A stretch of DNA of 64,000 bases, taken from positions 20,793,947-20,857,946 of the forward strand of contig NC_135555.1 of NCBI RefSeq assembly GCF_964340395.1, in the 5' to 3' direction. The position numbers were made by a program, and so were the translations under genes. This document shows, piece after piece, positions 1 to 11,565 of this stretch (its first letter is position 1; each line of letters opens with the position of its first letter). Source of the DNA: Glandiceps talaboti (Eukaryota > Hemichordata > Enteropneusta > Spengelidae). A model generated the notes under the pieces. The model had not been told where the DNA came from and did no database searches. It saw only the letters and a program-made list of their open reading frames with translations.

Positions 1-238
1 ACTGTTGTATCACAGAGAGTGGTGTGTGGTACAGCTACCGGTGCAACGGTTCTGATTCTCATGATTTCATGGATAACGGCTTCGCAATATGGCAGCTTGT
101 TCTTGTCAGATAACAATGGCCGACGATTTTGACCCACGACGTCATCAATCTCATTTTGTACTTTTATTTGTACATCCGGGTAATTGACAAGGTAGGCTAT
201 GCACCAATTCAGTGTGTTGATTGTGGTATCTAGCCCAG
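1..238 (-). CDS. P450 exon 7 (I-helix to K-helix), runs off window
   Basis: The acceptor is TTTCAG at 244-239. The exon begins in phase 1 and completes the Ala of AGLDTT (about residues 304-309). It continues through the ExxR motif EIMR (361-364), which salt-bridges to the haem-binding loop in all P450s, and then VPHTT. It is open to position 1, where the sequence is cut by the window. Confidence 0.92.
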
Positions 239-268
239 CTGAAATGTATAAGAATAAAGGTATTTCAC

Positions 269-307
<39 letters not shown>

Positions 308-3300
308 GCATCTGCCCATCCCTCCGTCTACCTTTTCTACCATCCATCCGTCTGTCCATCCATCCACCCATCCGTCCATCAATGGCCATCCATCCATAAA
401 TCTATCCATCCATCCATCCATCCATCCACCAATACACCCACCCATCTATGGCCACCCATCCGTTCATCCATCCATCCATCCATCCATCCATCCATCCATC
501 CATCCATCCATCCATCCATCCATCCATTCATTCATTCATTCGTTCATTCATTCATTCATTCATTCATTCATTCATTCATTCATTCATTCATTCATTCATT
601 CATTCATTCATTCATTCATTCATCCATCCATCCATCCATCCATCCATCCATCCATCCATACATACATACATCAAAAGTATTCATATATATTCACATACGC
701 ATGATGATATCAATACAACTATATATATAGCGCTAATGGTATTGTAACACAACTGTAGCGTTTATGTGTTTGTTTTTTCAATGTTATATACACCTTGATT
801 TTACTATATCGGCAGTATCTCCGTTGCCTGGTCAATTATGTCAATTTTGTGAAAGTTTAACCACATGCCTAAACATTCATGTTGTTATTTTTGCAATATA
901 CTAGTATATCACCATTTCTCTTTGTTATGGGCGTGGTCTAGTTGCTAGGCATATGTGCATACACTTTTTGGATGTTTATCCACTTACCTAATCATTCTAA
1001 ATTACTTTTATCTTTGCAATAACACTGTTATTTGGCTTTTGGTATGGGTGTGGTCTTGTTGCTAGGTGTGTGCATATATGACTGCCTATCCCCTTGACTA
1101 TTAATCACTGCTGTTACCTTTACAATATACATCATCATTTAGCTGTTACCATGGGCGTGGTCTTGTTGCTAAGCATATTTCAATATATTCTTTGAATTTC
1201 ATTAATTTTCATATATACCACCTGTGTTATTTGTCTGCAAATGAAACCCCAACTGTCAAAAGGGAATGCCGCTACCGCTAATCTAATGAGTATCACATAA
1301 CATGTTGGCTTGTTATAGCCCTTATTATGTGTTAGGTTAACAGTATTCCCTTTAGACCCAATTTACATATCACTGATGGGATCAGCATGTCTTGAACAAT
1401 TCTTAATCTGCACACTCCTAAGAACTTTCCAACCAAGTATCAGACTAATCTGCACACCAGTTTGTAAGTTTAAGTTTTTGTCCATAAATCATATTTTTTG
1501 ACCCAAAGTGCAGATCTCTGGTGCGATCATTTTCTTTTTCCACCTACATGCCTTAAGATATATTCCAACCAAATACCAAGGCAATTGTCTAGCTGTTTTG
1601 GCTCTATGACATCTACACACACACACACGCGCGCGCACACATGTATACATACACAGCCAGACAGACATACACATTTCACCATGCCTAATGCACTACTGAA
1701 CCCCAGTTCAGTTGTGTTAAAAATATACTATTCACGCACACATACACACACACAGACGCGCGTGTGCGTGCTATGCGATTGCATGAACTATGAATGCATA
1801 TATGCCTAGATGACTGTCGAGGTAATGTTTTTTGTTTACCAAAGACATTTACACTGGAGGTTATCTATGAAGCCTACCATGACGATAATGATTAATTTGC
1901 ACGTCAATGTTTTTTCTGATGCAGTGTTTCACCTTCAGTGTTACTGGTGTTCTTTTACTGGCCTGTCATACATACTGTTTACTACAAATAAACGATGGCC
2001 ATCATGGTATAGGGCTGTTAAACAATAGTCAAATGACATACACATAGTTAGTTATTCAATGCCAGTATTTTTTCTATGTCCTAAAACAATGAGAAATATT
2101 ATTATTAATATTACGATTGCAAACCTCCAAAAATATCGATAACAGTTTGACGTAGGTTGACGTCTGTCAGAGAGTCAGCGTGTTCTTCTCCAGCTGCTTT
2201 GGCATCTTTTTGAATTTTCAAAATGTCGTCCACAAGATCATGGATGTTGTCTGGTTAAGAAGAAGTGACAGATATAATAGTTATCTTTAGTTTCGTTTCT
2301 TCTTCCACGTTGTGAAATGACACTGTATAAATATCTAGTACTGAAAAGAAGACCAACATAGGTAGTGCCAAGAGACATTGTGAATGAAAATAACATTTGC
2401 ATGCGTTTCCATGTTTTCCTTTGTAGATTGAAATCTTAGATTCTTTGGTAGATCAATATCACTGATAGTTTTGCCAAACATATATTGTATTGTCGTCAAA
2501 CTGTATTAGTCACCCTTACTATTGAGATCAAATAGAATAAAATTTGAAGCCAATTATTATACAATATATAGTATGTTATATCAGTATACCAACCACGTGA
2601 CAAGGTGACAACCTGACTGGGCCCAGTGTTCAACAAATCACACGGTAAAATATTGATACACTAGGGGTAAACCGGTTGGGAATGAGCGTATGGTGTTGCC
2701 ATAATTATCAAGTTGTGTCATTCTCGCAATACAGAGCGTCTAAATATGAGCAGACACATTCATAATGCGTCGGAGTTTAGAGTTTCAATCGGTAAAATCA
2801 ATTCAATAGTCTACTATACTTATGTCTTTCAAAAGGTTGACTTAAACGAATATAGACACGTGTGTTGGAAGCACAAGATACTAAATTCTCTCTTAGGAAA
2901 ATGTAACAGACGCCGTTTTGATGACAGCTGAAATGAAAAATACCCAAGTTGAAAACTTTTTTCATGTTTCAATATACAAAAACCAATAGTAAGTGAATAG
3001 TCTAAAAAATAATTCGGAAAAAATAATTCGGAAACGTATGCTGATTTAAAAATAATAACACGAAATGAAAGCCTTTTATGCCGATATGTTCATACTCTTG
3101 CTGCTAGTCCTTCGGACTTTCTTCCGATACAAAAGCAAACGAAGTTCGCAGTGAGGGCTTGCTATCCTCGATAGCGATGTTCGGCCGGTATCGGAAGAAC
3201 ATCCGGGGTCTAGCAGCTAAACTATTTTGTTCATCGACACTACAAACTTGATTGATCCGGGTCACCATACCAGGCTTGTAGCTGGCTTAGGTGCCTCTGA

Positions 3301-6300
3301 CGCGAAGTTCTTGAGAAAGGACTTTTTATATCACTTTGAATTTCGACTTTAAAGTTTGAGATGACCGTGTTAAAGTGAAAAGGAAGTTGAAATATAATAA
3401 TAGAAATATCCAGTCTGCACATATTGATATTGTATACAATTCGTGCATCGCAATGCACGAGCCGACCTCAAGTTATCTGAGCGAGTTGTCGTGTGTGTCT
3501 ACCTGCTGCTGAGCGTGGTGGAGGTTGGGCGGGGGATGGGAGTTATTGCTTAAATAACAAAATTGCGTGTAAAACTCAAAGCACGAGTCCTGAACCCCTG
3601 TAATAGTGTAATGTATGCATTATGTTTTTTTTGCAAGTCATTCATGTTTTCAGCCTTAGCACATAACACCGGCACAGCAATGGCGCCACTGCAATTGTCG
3701 GATTGCACTTTGAGTCATTTGAAGGTGATGTGGCTGCACGTTTCATAATTAGAGTTAATTAAGAGTTACCTTCATCAAAATTCTGCTTGTGTTTGTCTAT
3801 TTTCTCCTGGATCATGCCGAACCACACCTTTAACATTCTGTTAACCATACGAACACCACTTGTTGGAATATAACGGAAAATGGGAATAAAGTCGGCCAGA
3901 AGGCCATTGCCAAAGCTTTCGTTTGCATCATTAATAAAGTTCAAAACCTTTCGAAACTCGGGATCATCTAGTTCGTATCTGGAAGACAATTAGTAGAACA
4001 CTGTGATCAGTAGTGACGCAGTATAATAATGATGTAATATAAATCTCACCAGTTCGGTTATAGGTTTTATGACGTCATGTCACAGTACATAAGTTCCCTT
4101 TTACATTAAATATGTGTTTTTCATCAAAATTAATGACAACCCTACATCTTGCAGTTGCGTTGATACAAAGTATGAGTGTGATAAAGATGGTCAACAGGAA
4201 ACGTTACAGGTCGGCATGGCTATTATGGGAAGGAATTCCGATTACCAAAACAAAGATATCAATTAATATGGCTAGGAATCTTTACTATTCACAAAAATCA
4301 TAATCATGCAAAACAGTAAAAAGTCAAGTTGATACCAGTACCTGCAACATATATACCTGTCTCCCATGAACACATATAACAAAACAAAATATAAGCTTTG
4401 CCAAACATACTTTTCACCAAAACACATTGATGCGATCACATTGCCAACCACTAACATAAGTAACGGTTGGGGATTGAAGGGTTGACCTCCCTTGGCATCG
4501 ATGGCTTTCCTGAAACGGGGGAATGCTTCGTCTCTCACCAGAGTTTCCAATTTTGATCCACTAGCATAGTTCCTGAAGTGAAAATATATACAACCGTTAA
4601 GTTGCAGCGGTAATTACATAGAGACGCTTGTGATCGGAACGTCGGTTTATCGGTGGGAGACATTTCATACTGGATTCGAAGGTGGCCAAAAGTCTTCTCA
4701 TCAGATAATCAAACTAACATACATTGAATACTGTCATTTCATATAGTCATTTCATCGTACAAATATGAACTAAATTTCAAAACTTTCAAAACAAACTGAT
4801 GAAAAACATGGTGTGAAGCTACATCAGACGTAGTCTTGGTTAACCCTCAGACCATTTAGTAGTCTGAGGCTAACCAGACCGTCACTGCTAGGTGCTCTAC
4901 TACAAGCTTCACGCAGAGGAGAGTCTGCAGAAATGTACTCTCAAATCGTCCGCGCTGGTTCTCTCTTCCCACAACAGTGCATGGGATTCTGGGGAATACG
5001 TCAAGTTCAACCATAGATCCTGGTCTATGGTCCAACATTGCATGTTGAACAATTCAGGTACCTTCAAGAGAGGTTTTTTAATTTCTCTTTCAATATAGTT
5101 TTGAAAATTGCCATCGTAACTATTGTTTCCTCTCACTTTTTTTTTTTTACTATTTCATACTTTCCAACGTGTTATCAGAGTTTAATGGTCTATGGTCTAA
5201 GTAATGGTCCTTGTACTTCCATTAGTTGGATCAGTGGATGTTTACACTCTCAAATAACCCATGAATTTATTGTAGGATTAGCAATCCACTAATTTATGCA
5301 AAGTTGGTAAACATTGGTAAAGTACGAAATAGGAAAAAAGAAGCATTGAGAGGAAACAATAGTTATGATGGCAATATTTAAAACTTAATTTGAAATATAA
5401 GTCAGGAAATAATTGATTACTCGTCCCGTACCCTGTGGCTTGGGCTTACGTTTCCCCAGACTCTCGCCTGGGTGGTCTCATAGCAGAACCCCCTAGTGAT
5501 GAGAGTTTGGGTAGCGGATACTACACGCAGTTACTTTGTATATCAAGGTATGTCGGTTTGACAGTGTGATACGGCGTAAAAAAATGTGTGGTTCCGATTA
5601 CATTCAATTTTAAAATAGGTGGGGTAGGTAGATTTGTTATTTTATTTTATTATATTTTTGTGTGTCTAGTTCAGGTTTTCCATTGTTTTCCAAATGGTCT
5701 CTATGTTGTTTATTTCTTCCTATCAGATGTACAGCCATTACAGATTGGAAGAATGGTTTTATACTGTCTTTTTATGTTGATGTCAGTTTCAGCACCCACT
5801 ATTTCTTGCCAGACTTCACGATTTTCGCGATTTCATTATTATTTATCTCGAAGTTTAGGGTTGGGTGAAAAACTAGGTAGGGTCGGGTAACCGGAACCAA
5901 ACATTTTTTTTATTGGACAAAACACAAATTTTAATTGTCCAGGACTGATACAATGACGTTCTGATTGGGTGAATCTCTAGATAACTGTTACCATGGTTGT
6001 GTCTAACTGTCAATTGGTTTCATTACATATTCAATGATGATTCAACAATCAACTATTAAGCCATTACCTAAATCATCCATACAACTGACAATAGTAAGTT
6101 TGTGTTATTTACAAAATTAATATTGAAATGAAATTGATACTTACCTAATAGCTTGATGACAAATCTTACGTTGGAATTTCCACTTAGGTGTGAAGTTGCC
6201 GAACGCAATATTTTCACCTCCTTCGGTAGACAATTCAACTGTCAAAAAAGAAGTTTTATCGGACTTAAATAACACAAAATAGCGCCAATGGCGTTGTAGC

Positions 6301-9088
6301 ACAACTTTATAGTTCATATGTTATTACTTTGTGAATATTTATATGCATCACAAATGTTATCGAGTTTTTGAAAGTTCGATCACTTACCTAACCATCAATG
6401 TTGTAACTTTTGCAATGTACATTGCCATGCCAATGTTTATACACTTGCCTAACCATCCCTGTTTTATCTTTGCAATATACACCATCATTTAGCTGTTGCT
6501 ATGGGAGTGGTTTTGTTGCTATGCATATTTGCAAACATTTTTTGAATATATATATCCACATACCTATTAATTCCAGTTGTTTACTTCACAATCTACATCA
6601 TGATTAGGCTGTTGCTATGGATATGGTCCTATTGTCGGCATATTTGCGTACAGTTTTTGAATCGTTATTCACTTGCCTACCCAGCCCCATTTTTATCTTT
6701 TTAAAAATACATTATCATTTGACTGTTGCTAAGCGTGATGTAATTTGCATATCACTGAATCATGATGTCGTGAATATATATCTTCATCTGCACGTCACCA
6801 GATACATCCCATTTAAATTTTAGTCCAATCAGCTCAGTAGTTTTGGAAGACATATTTTCAAACCATTTCTAAAACTGGTACCATGTCTATAGCACTACTG
6901 AACCCTATCAGTTCAGTTGTGCTAATTAAACATGAGAAAACAAAGGGGAAAAAAGGTCATCATGACAGCTCTCTGGAGCTGTACGGAAAGTATGATAACT
7001 ACATACATGCTTTAACTTTACTTACCAGAGTACATTGTTAATGGTCTTCCGGCATATTCGTTCTGTTTCTTGACAAGAGCTTCTTTGACAAGTTCGATAT
7101 CATTCAACACAACTATTCGATCTATGCCAATGTTCATGGTAAATGCATCCCCGTACTTTTTAACATACTTCATTAACGCTTCCATTGGATCGTGAACCAT
7201 ATCTGTAAAAACAACATCACATTTTTGCTAGTTTAAATTTTACAGGCCAGGGCTTTAATCTCATGTTTTCACATTCGTGCTCTTGTATCAGTGGCACTGC
7301 AAAATTTATGTAGGACCATTCTTTTGTTCAAGACCACTTTTTTTTATTTATATCGGTCTGCCAGACAATTGTGTTTCATTTAAATTTCAATCCTTGTCCG
7401 CATGCGCACTAGGTCTTCAACTCGTGATGGTGTTTATTTCCTGTTTGTCTGGCCCTCTATCTGTGTGTACATGTCCATGACCACTTTCATTTTGAAATGT
7501 TGAAGTATTATATATATTTGTTTACAAAATTCACAAAATAGCACCGATCATGGTGTTGTAGCCCAACTGTAAAATTTCTGATATTCAAAAAAATGTCTAT
7601 AAACATGCTAATCCATATTTGTTACCATGCAATATGAACTATTATTCGATTATTGCAATGGGCGTGGTCTTATTGCTAAGCATATTTCAAAACTTTTTTG
7701 AATGTGTATTCACTTGCTTGTCCAACAAAGTTATTATCATTATAAATTATACAGGCATTTGGTTGTTGCTAAGGGTGTGGTCTTCTTGCTAGGCATATTT
7801 GCCTCCTGTTTTGAAGGTTTATTCATTTTGCCTAGTAGTACTCATTCCTGTTACTTTTGCAATATGAAAGTTGAAACACCATTTGATTGTTTCTATGGGC
7901 GTTGTCTTGTTGCTAGGCGGATAGGTGTATTTTGTCTTAAACAATACCACAACTAGAGACTGATATCAATATCCCTACCAGATATCAATGTAAAAAATGT
8001 ATGTAAATTTGCCTAGCAACAAGACCACGCCCATATCAACAGTCAAATGATCACGTATATTCCTAAGGTAACAGAAATTAATAGGCAACTGAATAAACAT
8101 TCAAAAAATGTATGTACATTTGCCTAGCAACAAGACCACGCCCATATCAACAGTAAAATAATCACGTATATTGCAAAGATAACAGGAATTGAAAGACAAA
8201 TGACTAAACATTCAATAAATGCATGCAAATGTGCCTAGCAACAAGACCACACCCATAACAACAGCCAAAAGATCACATATAATGAAAAGATAATATCAGG
8301 AATTCATACACAAGTGAACAAAAACATTAAAAAATGTATGCAAATGTGCCTAGCAATGATAACAATTCCTGTTGTTATCTTTGTAATATACGTTATTATT
8401 TGGTTGTTGCTATGGGCGTGGTCTTGTTGCTAGGCAAATTTACATACATTTGTTTAATGTTTGCTCAATTGTCTATTAATCCCTGTTATCTTTGTGAAAT
8501 ATACTGCCATTAGGTTGTTGCTAAGGGCGTGGTCATGGTTGCTAGGGCCAACTGTGTCAAATTATTTTGAAGAAAATCTGCAGAATAACACTTCTAGAAA
8601 CATCTCACAAAGTTTCAGTCTCATTGACCAAGTACTTTTTGAGATATAAATTTTTGACCAAAATTCACATTTTTACACCTAATTTGCATATCACTGATGA
8701 GATCATTATATGCTTAATATTTCCTCATCTATACATCAACAGATGCATCCCTGTTAAATTTCAGCCCAATCTGCTCGGTGGTTTTGGAATTATACTTTTT
8801 TGACCAAAAGACACATTTATAGCCCAAATTTGCATATCACTGATGGGACCATCATATCATGAACAAATCTTAGTAAAAACACCCTGAACAATGTGTCACC
8901 CAAATTTCAGCCCAATCTGCCAAGTAGTTTTTGAGTTTTAGTTGTTTGACCAAAAACCACATTTTTGACCCAAATCACAAACCGTGGTAAGATCATTTTG
9001 ATTCGAACAATTTCCCAACTAGACACCCAAGGAAATGTACCCACCAAATATCATGGCAATCGGTTCAGCGGTTTTTGACTTTAAGTTG

Positions 9089-9132
<44 letters not shown>

Positions 9133-10186
9133 TCTACACACACAGACATATATAGACAGACAGGCGATCCCTATAGCACTACTGAACCTCAGTTCAGCTG
9201 TGCTAAAAACTGTACAGTTGCGCTACAACGCCATTGGCGGTATTTTTACTTTAAGTGACTCACAGGTGGGCAGACAGCTAGACGGACGGACAAGACATTC
9301 TATCGGGCTGAACTAGCATCATTAGTCTAGCTGCTAGACCTCGGGCTTTCTTTTGAAAGGTGCAATCTGGCTATCGCCCTCAGTAGCGACCTTCTATCGC
9401 CTTCATAGGGAGCAGAATAGTCCAAGGGGTCTAGCAGCAAGACTATAGTACATGTTGAATCTAGCGTGAATGAATATGGCTCAGCTGTGCTAAAAACATG
9501 TAACCTTGATGCCATTGACAAGAAAGTGAAAACCCCATGTGCCATTGAGACCTAAATGCGAATTACCCCGTAAAAGATTTTATGATTCCATGACATCAAT
9601 AAAACTATATAACTTGCACATGGGCTCAGGCCTGTGTGCCCAGTAAATTTTAAGCTTATAATTGTTTACCAAAAGTCACATTTTTCTAATTGAATTGTCA
9701 TATCACTCACCGGATCACTCACATACATACATACATACATACATACATACATACATACATACATACATACATACATACATACATACATACATACATACAT
9801 ACATACATACATACGTGCGTACGTACGTACGTACATACTATAACACACTGATCTATCGGCTCAGTTGTGCTAAAATGCATACATACATACATACATACAT
9901 ACATACATACATACATACATACATACATACATACATACATACATACATACATACATACATACATACATGCGTACGTACGTACGTACATATAACACACTGA
10001 TCTATCGGCTCAGTTGTGCTAAAATGATATTTCCGATCACTTACCCGGTATAACGCCAATAAAAGGAAACCCTCTAGGTCCTGGTGGGTAACCAGCTGGT
10101 ATATGTACATTCCGTATGGCAAATATTATTAGTACCACCAGTAGTAATAGTAAAACGTTGAATGGGTCGGTGAAAAGAGACAGCAT
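1..10186 (-). CDS. Cytochrome P450, clan 2 (CYP2/CYP17/CYP1-like), seven 5' coding exons, 3' end outside window
   Basis: Gene-level entry. Exons in transcription order: 10186-10045, 7202-7026, 6238-6145, 4572-4411, 3978-3770, 2250-2125, 238-1. All introns are GT-AG and all junction phases fit (1,1,2,2,1,1), giving about 382 residues of an expected 490-500. Visible landmarks: a hydrophobic N-terminal anchor (residues about 9-24), the proline hinge [11 protein letters not shown] (34-44), the C-helix WKFQR (126-130), the I-helix oxygen-activation motif AGLDTT (304-309), and the K-helix EIMR (361-364, the ExxR motif) followed by a VAPVAVPH stretch. The family consists of ER-bound haem monooxygenases that take electrons from P450 reductase. 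Sequence around the I and K helices resembles CYP17/CYP1/CYP2; the substrate cannot be inferred. The haem-ligand Cys exon lies before position 1. No frameshift or stop is seen in the visible exons, so it looks intact. Confidence 0.93.
260..672. repeat. Compound tetranucleotide microsatellite (TGTC)n-(CATC)n-(CATT)n-(CATC)n
   Basis: A run of TGTC units (about 268-306) passes into about 330 bp of imperfect CATC units. A central pure CATT block sits at about 525-622, followed by CATC/CATA at the end. It lies in the P450 intron between exons 6 and 7. The long Ser/His/Pro/Ile-rich frames here are microsatellite translations, not genes. Confidence 0.95.
727..1729 (+). mobile_element. Helentron/HINE-like non-autonomous element, copy 1
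   Basis: The left end has the 'gcgctaatggtattgtaacacaac' type terminus shared with 6283 and 7536 (quoted in part). The core is a degenerate minisatellite built on 'gggcgtggtcttgttgct' at about 925, 1045 and 1150. A (CA)n stretch lies near the right end (1613-1640), and the right terminus is a small palindrome (ctgaaccccagttcag) followed by ttgtgctaa. The order short terminus, minisatellite core, microsatellite, terminal hairpin is typical of Helentron-associated interspersed elements; the class assignment is inference. Confidence 0.6.
1730..2124. other. Intron sequence, no feature recognised
   Basis: Intron between P450 exons 6 and 7. It holds a second (CA)n/(CG)n patch at about 1738-1765 and otherwise unique-looking AT-rich sequence. 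Confidence 0.6.
2125..2250 (-). CDS. P450 exon 6
   Basis: The acceptor ends CCAG (2254-2251) and the donor is GTTTGC (2124-2119). The 126-nt exon enters and leaves in phase 1 and encodes the H/I-helix region, ending in TVIDIFG immediately before the AGLDTT motif on the next exon. The split of the I-helix at this point is normal for clan 2 genes. Confidence 0.92.
2251..3083. other. Intron sequence, no gene seen
   Basis: AT-rich P450 intron 5 sequence. The only open frames are short and have no splice signals or homology that I recognise. Confidence 0.5.
3084..3233. mobile_element. Short foldback/MULE-like MITE, copy 1, with diverged 9-bp target duplication
   Basis: The 132-bp element at 3093-3224 has terminal inverted repeats: TACTCTTGCTGCTAGTCC at the left, and GGTCTAGCAGCTAAACTA at the right read on the same strand. 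The inner arms also pair (CTTTCTTCCGATA with TATCGGAAGAACAT). Flanks atatgttca (3084-3092) and ttttgttca (3225-3233) match at 7 of 9 positions. The same family occurs near 9323, 11415 and 16267-16565. Confidence 0.75.
3234..3769. other. Intron sequence, no gene seen
   Basis: P450 intron 5 remainder, without recognised elements. A purine-rich patch (gtggtggaggttgggcgggg) lies near 3516. Confidence 0.5.
3770..3978 (-). CDS. P450 exon 5
   Basis: The acceptor is TCTTCCAG (3986-3979) and the donor is GTAACT (3769-3764). The 209-nt exon starts in phase 2, leaves in phase 1 and encodes the F-G loop and G-helix region (for example [12 protein letters not shown]). This is the usual substrate-access part of the fold and matches the spacing expected in clan 2 P450s. 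Confidence 0.93.
4411..4572 (-). CDS. P450 exon 4
   Basis: The acceptor is CACTTCAG (4580-4573) and the donor is GTATGT (4410-4405). The 162-nt exon is phase 2 to 2 and encodes the D/E-helix part, with the clan-2 motif [13 protein letters not shown] near its end (family consensus N-x-I-x-x-x-x-F-G-x-R/K). Confidence 0.93.
5072..5400. repeat. Imperfect foldback element in P450 intron
   Basis: The left arm, about 5072-5165, is inversely repeated at about 5300-5400 (core attgccatcgtaactattgt pairs with acaatagttatgatggcaat). About 130 bp of loop lies between. A related single arm is present at about 14,280-14,400. No coding capacity. Confidence 0.65.
5401..6144. other. Intron sequence, no gene seen
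   Basis: P450 intron 3 remainder. Two overlapping plus-strand frames of 68-100 codons (5588-5890) have no recognisable domain and lie inside the intron. Confidence 0.5.
6145..6238 (-). CDS. P450 exon 3 (C-helix)
   Basis: The acceptor is TTTTTTGACAG (6249-6239) and the donor is GTAAGT (6144-6139). The 94-nt exon begins in phase 1 and ends in phase 2. It carries the C-helix motif W-K-F-Q-R (WxxxR, residues 126-130), whose Trp and Arg contact haem propionates in this family. It is too short to stand out as an open frame and was located from flanking phases. Confidence 0.93.
6283..6926 (+). mobile_element. Helentron/HINE-like non-autonomous element, copy 2
   Basis: Left terminus 'agcgccaatggcgttgtagc' at about 6281. 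Minisatellite units on 'gttgctatgggagtggtttt' and variants lie at about 6495, 6610 and 6725. The 3' part (tttgcatatcactgaatcat...) is shared with copies 1 and 3. The right end has a palindrome and ttcagttgtgctaa (about 6912-6926). No (CA)n in this copy. Confidence 0.6.
7026..7202 (-). CDS. P450 exon 2
   Basis: The acceptor is TTTTTACAG (7211-7203) and the donor is GTAAG (7025-7021). The 177-nt exon is phase 1 to 1. It encodes helix A and the first beta strands ([27 protein letters not shown], then AGRP), in the order typical of microsomal P450s. Confidence 0.94.
7536..9212 (+). mobile_element. Helentron/HINE-like element, copy 3, with internal inversion of the minisatellite
   Basis: Left terminus 'tagcaccgatcatggtgttg' at about 7538. 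Minisatellite units run in plus orientation (about 7660, 7770, 7895), then at least three units in the opposite orientation (about 8008-8030, 8120-8150, 8235-8260), then plus again (about 8410, 8525). The shared 3' part (about 8600-9060), a (CA)n run at 9091-9130 and a terminal palindrome with ctgtgctaaaa (9195-9208) follow. Immediately after it, 9212-9245 is the left terminus of another copy in reverse orientation. Confidence 0.65.
9323..9445. mobile_element. Short foldback/MULE-like MITE, copy 2 (diverged)
   Basis: Terminal inverted repeats TAGTCTAGCTGCTAGACC and GGGTCTAGCAGCAAGACTA bound a 123-bp body. The interior differs from copies 1 and 4. No convincing target duplication remains. Confidence 0.65.
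9480..10024. repeat. Duplicated (ACAT)n-(ACGT)n microsatellite with truncated HINE ends
   Basis: A block of ACAT units, then ACGT units, then 'taacacactgatctatcggc' and tcagttgtgctaaaatg occurs twice in tandem (about 9719-9874 and 9875-10025). Each ends in the same terminus as the HINE-like copies, so the microsatellite is the tail region of truncated copies. Confidence 0.8.
10045..10186 (-). CDS. P450 exon 1 with start codon
   Basis: The ATG is at 10186-10184 and the donor GTAAGT at 10044-10039. It encodes a short polar N-terminus, a Leu/Val/Ile-rich membrane anchor and the [11 protein letters not shown] hinge. This Met was chosen because the frame upstream has no hydrophobic signal and a second upstream Met would place a long non-P450 leader ahead of the anchor. 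The Met sits the usual distance before the hinge. Confidence 0.92.
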
Positions 10187-11410
10187 TGTGATGACCTGCA
10201 AAGTATATGGGATAGAATAATATAATAATGGAGTGGGAGGGCCGGGAGAAATTAACCCCTGTACTATCTGTGGCATAAAATGTGATCCTTCCTCTAGTTC
10301 ATTCATGGGCATCATGGAACAATAAAGCTAAGATTATTAATATTTATAATCGAATAACAATAGTATGTAATACCACAGACAAGAATATAGAATATATATT
10401 CTTGTTTGTGGTGATACAAATACTCGTAAACAACGTATGTGCATGAAACTGACAGGTGTGAAGTGAGCCGGGACGATTGTGACTGTATATTTTTGCAATA
10501 AAGCTTACTGGTGATGTGTATTTCCAGTGTTCACCTTCTTCCTCTGATGTAATAATCTTCAGATTCAACGAGAATATCAATACAAACACTTGAAACCTCT
10601 GAAAACCGAGTGTTTCTCACTGTACAACACGTCCGTCCGGTACCGCTGGTACACGATAGCTTCCTAGTTCACCTTACATCGACGTTGGTGGCGCGCAAGC
10701 AGACCATGCAAGCAGACGATCAATCGATATTGCGGAGGACGCGGAAGTGCTCACTCATATTCATATGAAGAGAGTCTATATTAGGGTGAAGTTTATTTAT
10801 TATTTTTTTTGTTTCTCATCTCCAGTGGAATAGTCAGGACGGGCGAAATAAAAGAAAGAGGGCAAAGAAAAAAATCTGTATTTTTTCAGTTCTATTCTCT
10901 GTCCTTTCTGTCCTGTCAGTCTCTCTACAACTTCTTTTCTCTTCTCTTCTCTTTATTGAATTCCTTGTTACAGGTCTCTTTCCTTCATGTTAGCAAGGTT
11001 GACAAGTCCGTAGAACAACTTTGTAAGAGGATGAATACTTATCATCCTGATGGGTGTATATCTGTAGCCATGAACACTGTATGATTTTTACCAGGAGTAC
11101 CAATACATTCGTCATATTTATCAATTTGAAAGTGGAATTGATATCGCTAGCAATTTTTTTCAAGTTTTCCAATTCGAACTTTAGTATGTAACTTTTTGAA
11201 ACACTTGCGTGATTGTCATCAGTGTGTTAGAGGAATTTCCATTTATAAAAATCAGTACTTCTATGAAACATTTTTCTTCAGGGTGAACTTGTCAGAATAA
11301 TCCACCAGATAACATGATTGTAAACATTTCTAGAACTCATTACTCCTTTGGGATTTACTGTATAAAAGTAATAATGTAAACATCGGTAACATGCCATGCA
11401 AGTCTTGGTT
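10187..11410. other. Presumed P450 5' flank; no promoter element assigned
   Basis: Upstream of the P450 start. No TATA box or 5' UTR exon can be fixed with confidence. A sequence with donor-like GTGAAC/GTAAGC sites at about 10,505-10,545 could be a non-coding leader exon. A pyrimidine-rich stretch lies at 10,870-10,985. Confidence 0.35.
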
Positions 11411-11414
11411 GACC

Positions 11415-11565
11415 TAGTCTTGCTGTTAGACGATCCGGCTTTCTTTCGACTATATAAGCAAACGAAGTTCGCAGTGAGGGCCTGCCCGAACACTTGCGGG
11501 GTGTTCCATCCTCGATAGCGATGTTCGGTCGTGTGTCATATTCTATCGGAAGAACATCCGAGCCC
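11415..11565. mobile_element. Short foldback/MULE-like MITE, copy 3 (3' end degraded)
   Basis: Left inverted repeat TAGTCTTGCTGTTAGACG, shared core (gcaaacgaagttcgcagtga; tcctcgatagcgatgttcgg) and the right inner arm tatcggaagaacatccgag. The outer right terminus is lost. Confidence 0.7.

Noticed and set aside
221-730. Long His/Pro/Ser/Ile frame
   Set aside because: Pure translation of CATC/CATT microsatellite inside a P450 intron.
4856-5136. Overlapping short frames on both strands near 4.9-5.1 kb
   Set aside because: Fall in a foldback region inside a P450 intron; no splice or family support.
5430-5520. Possible tRNA-like fold (ggcttgggcttacgtttccc region)
   Set aside because: No acceptor stem, T-loop consensus or anticodon arm could be placed.
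5588-5890. 100-codon hydrophobic plus-strand frame
   Set aside because: Within a P450 intron in T-rich DNA, which gives Phe/Leu/Tyr-rich frames by chance.
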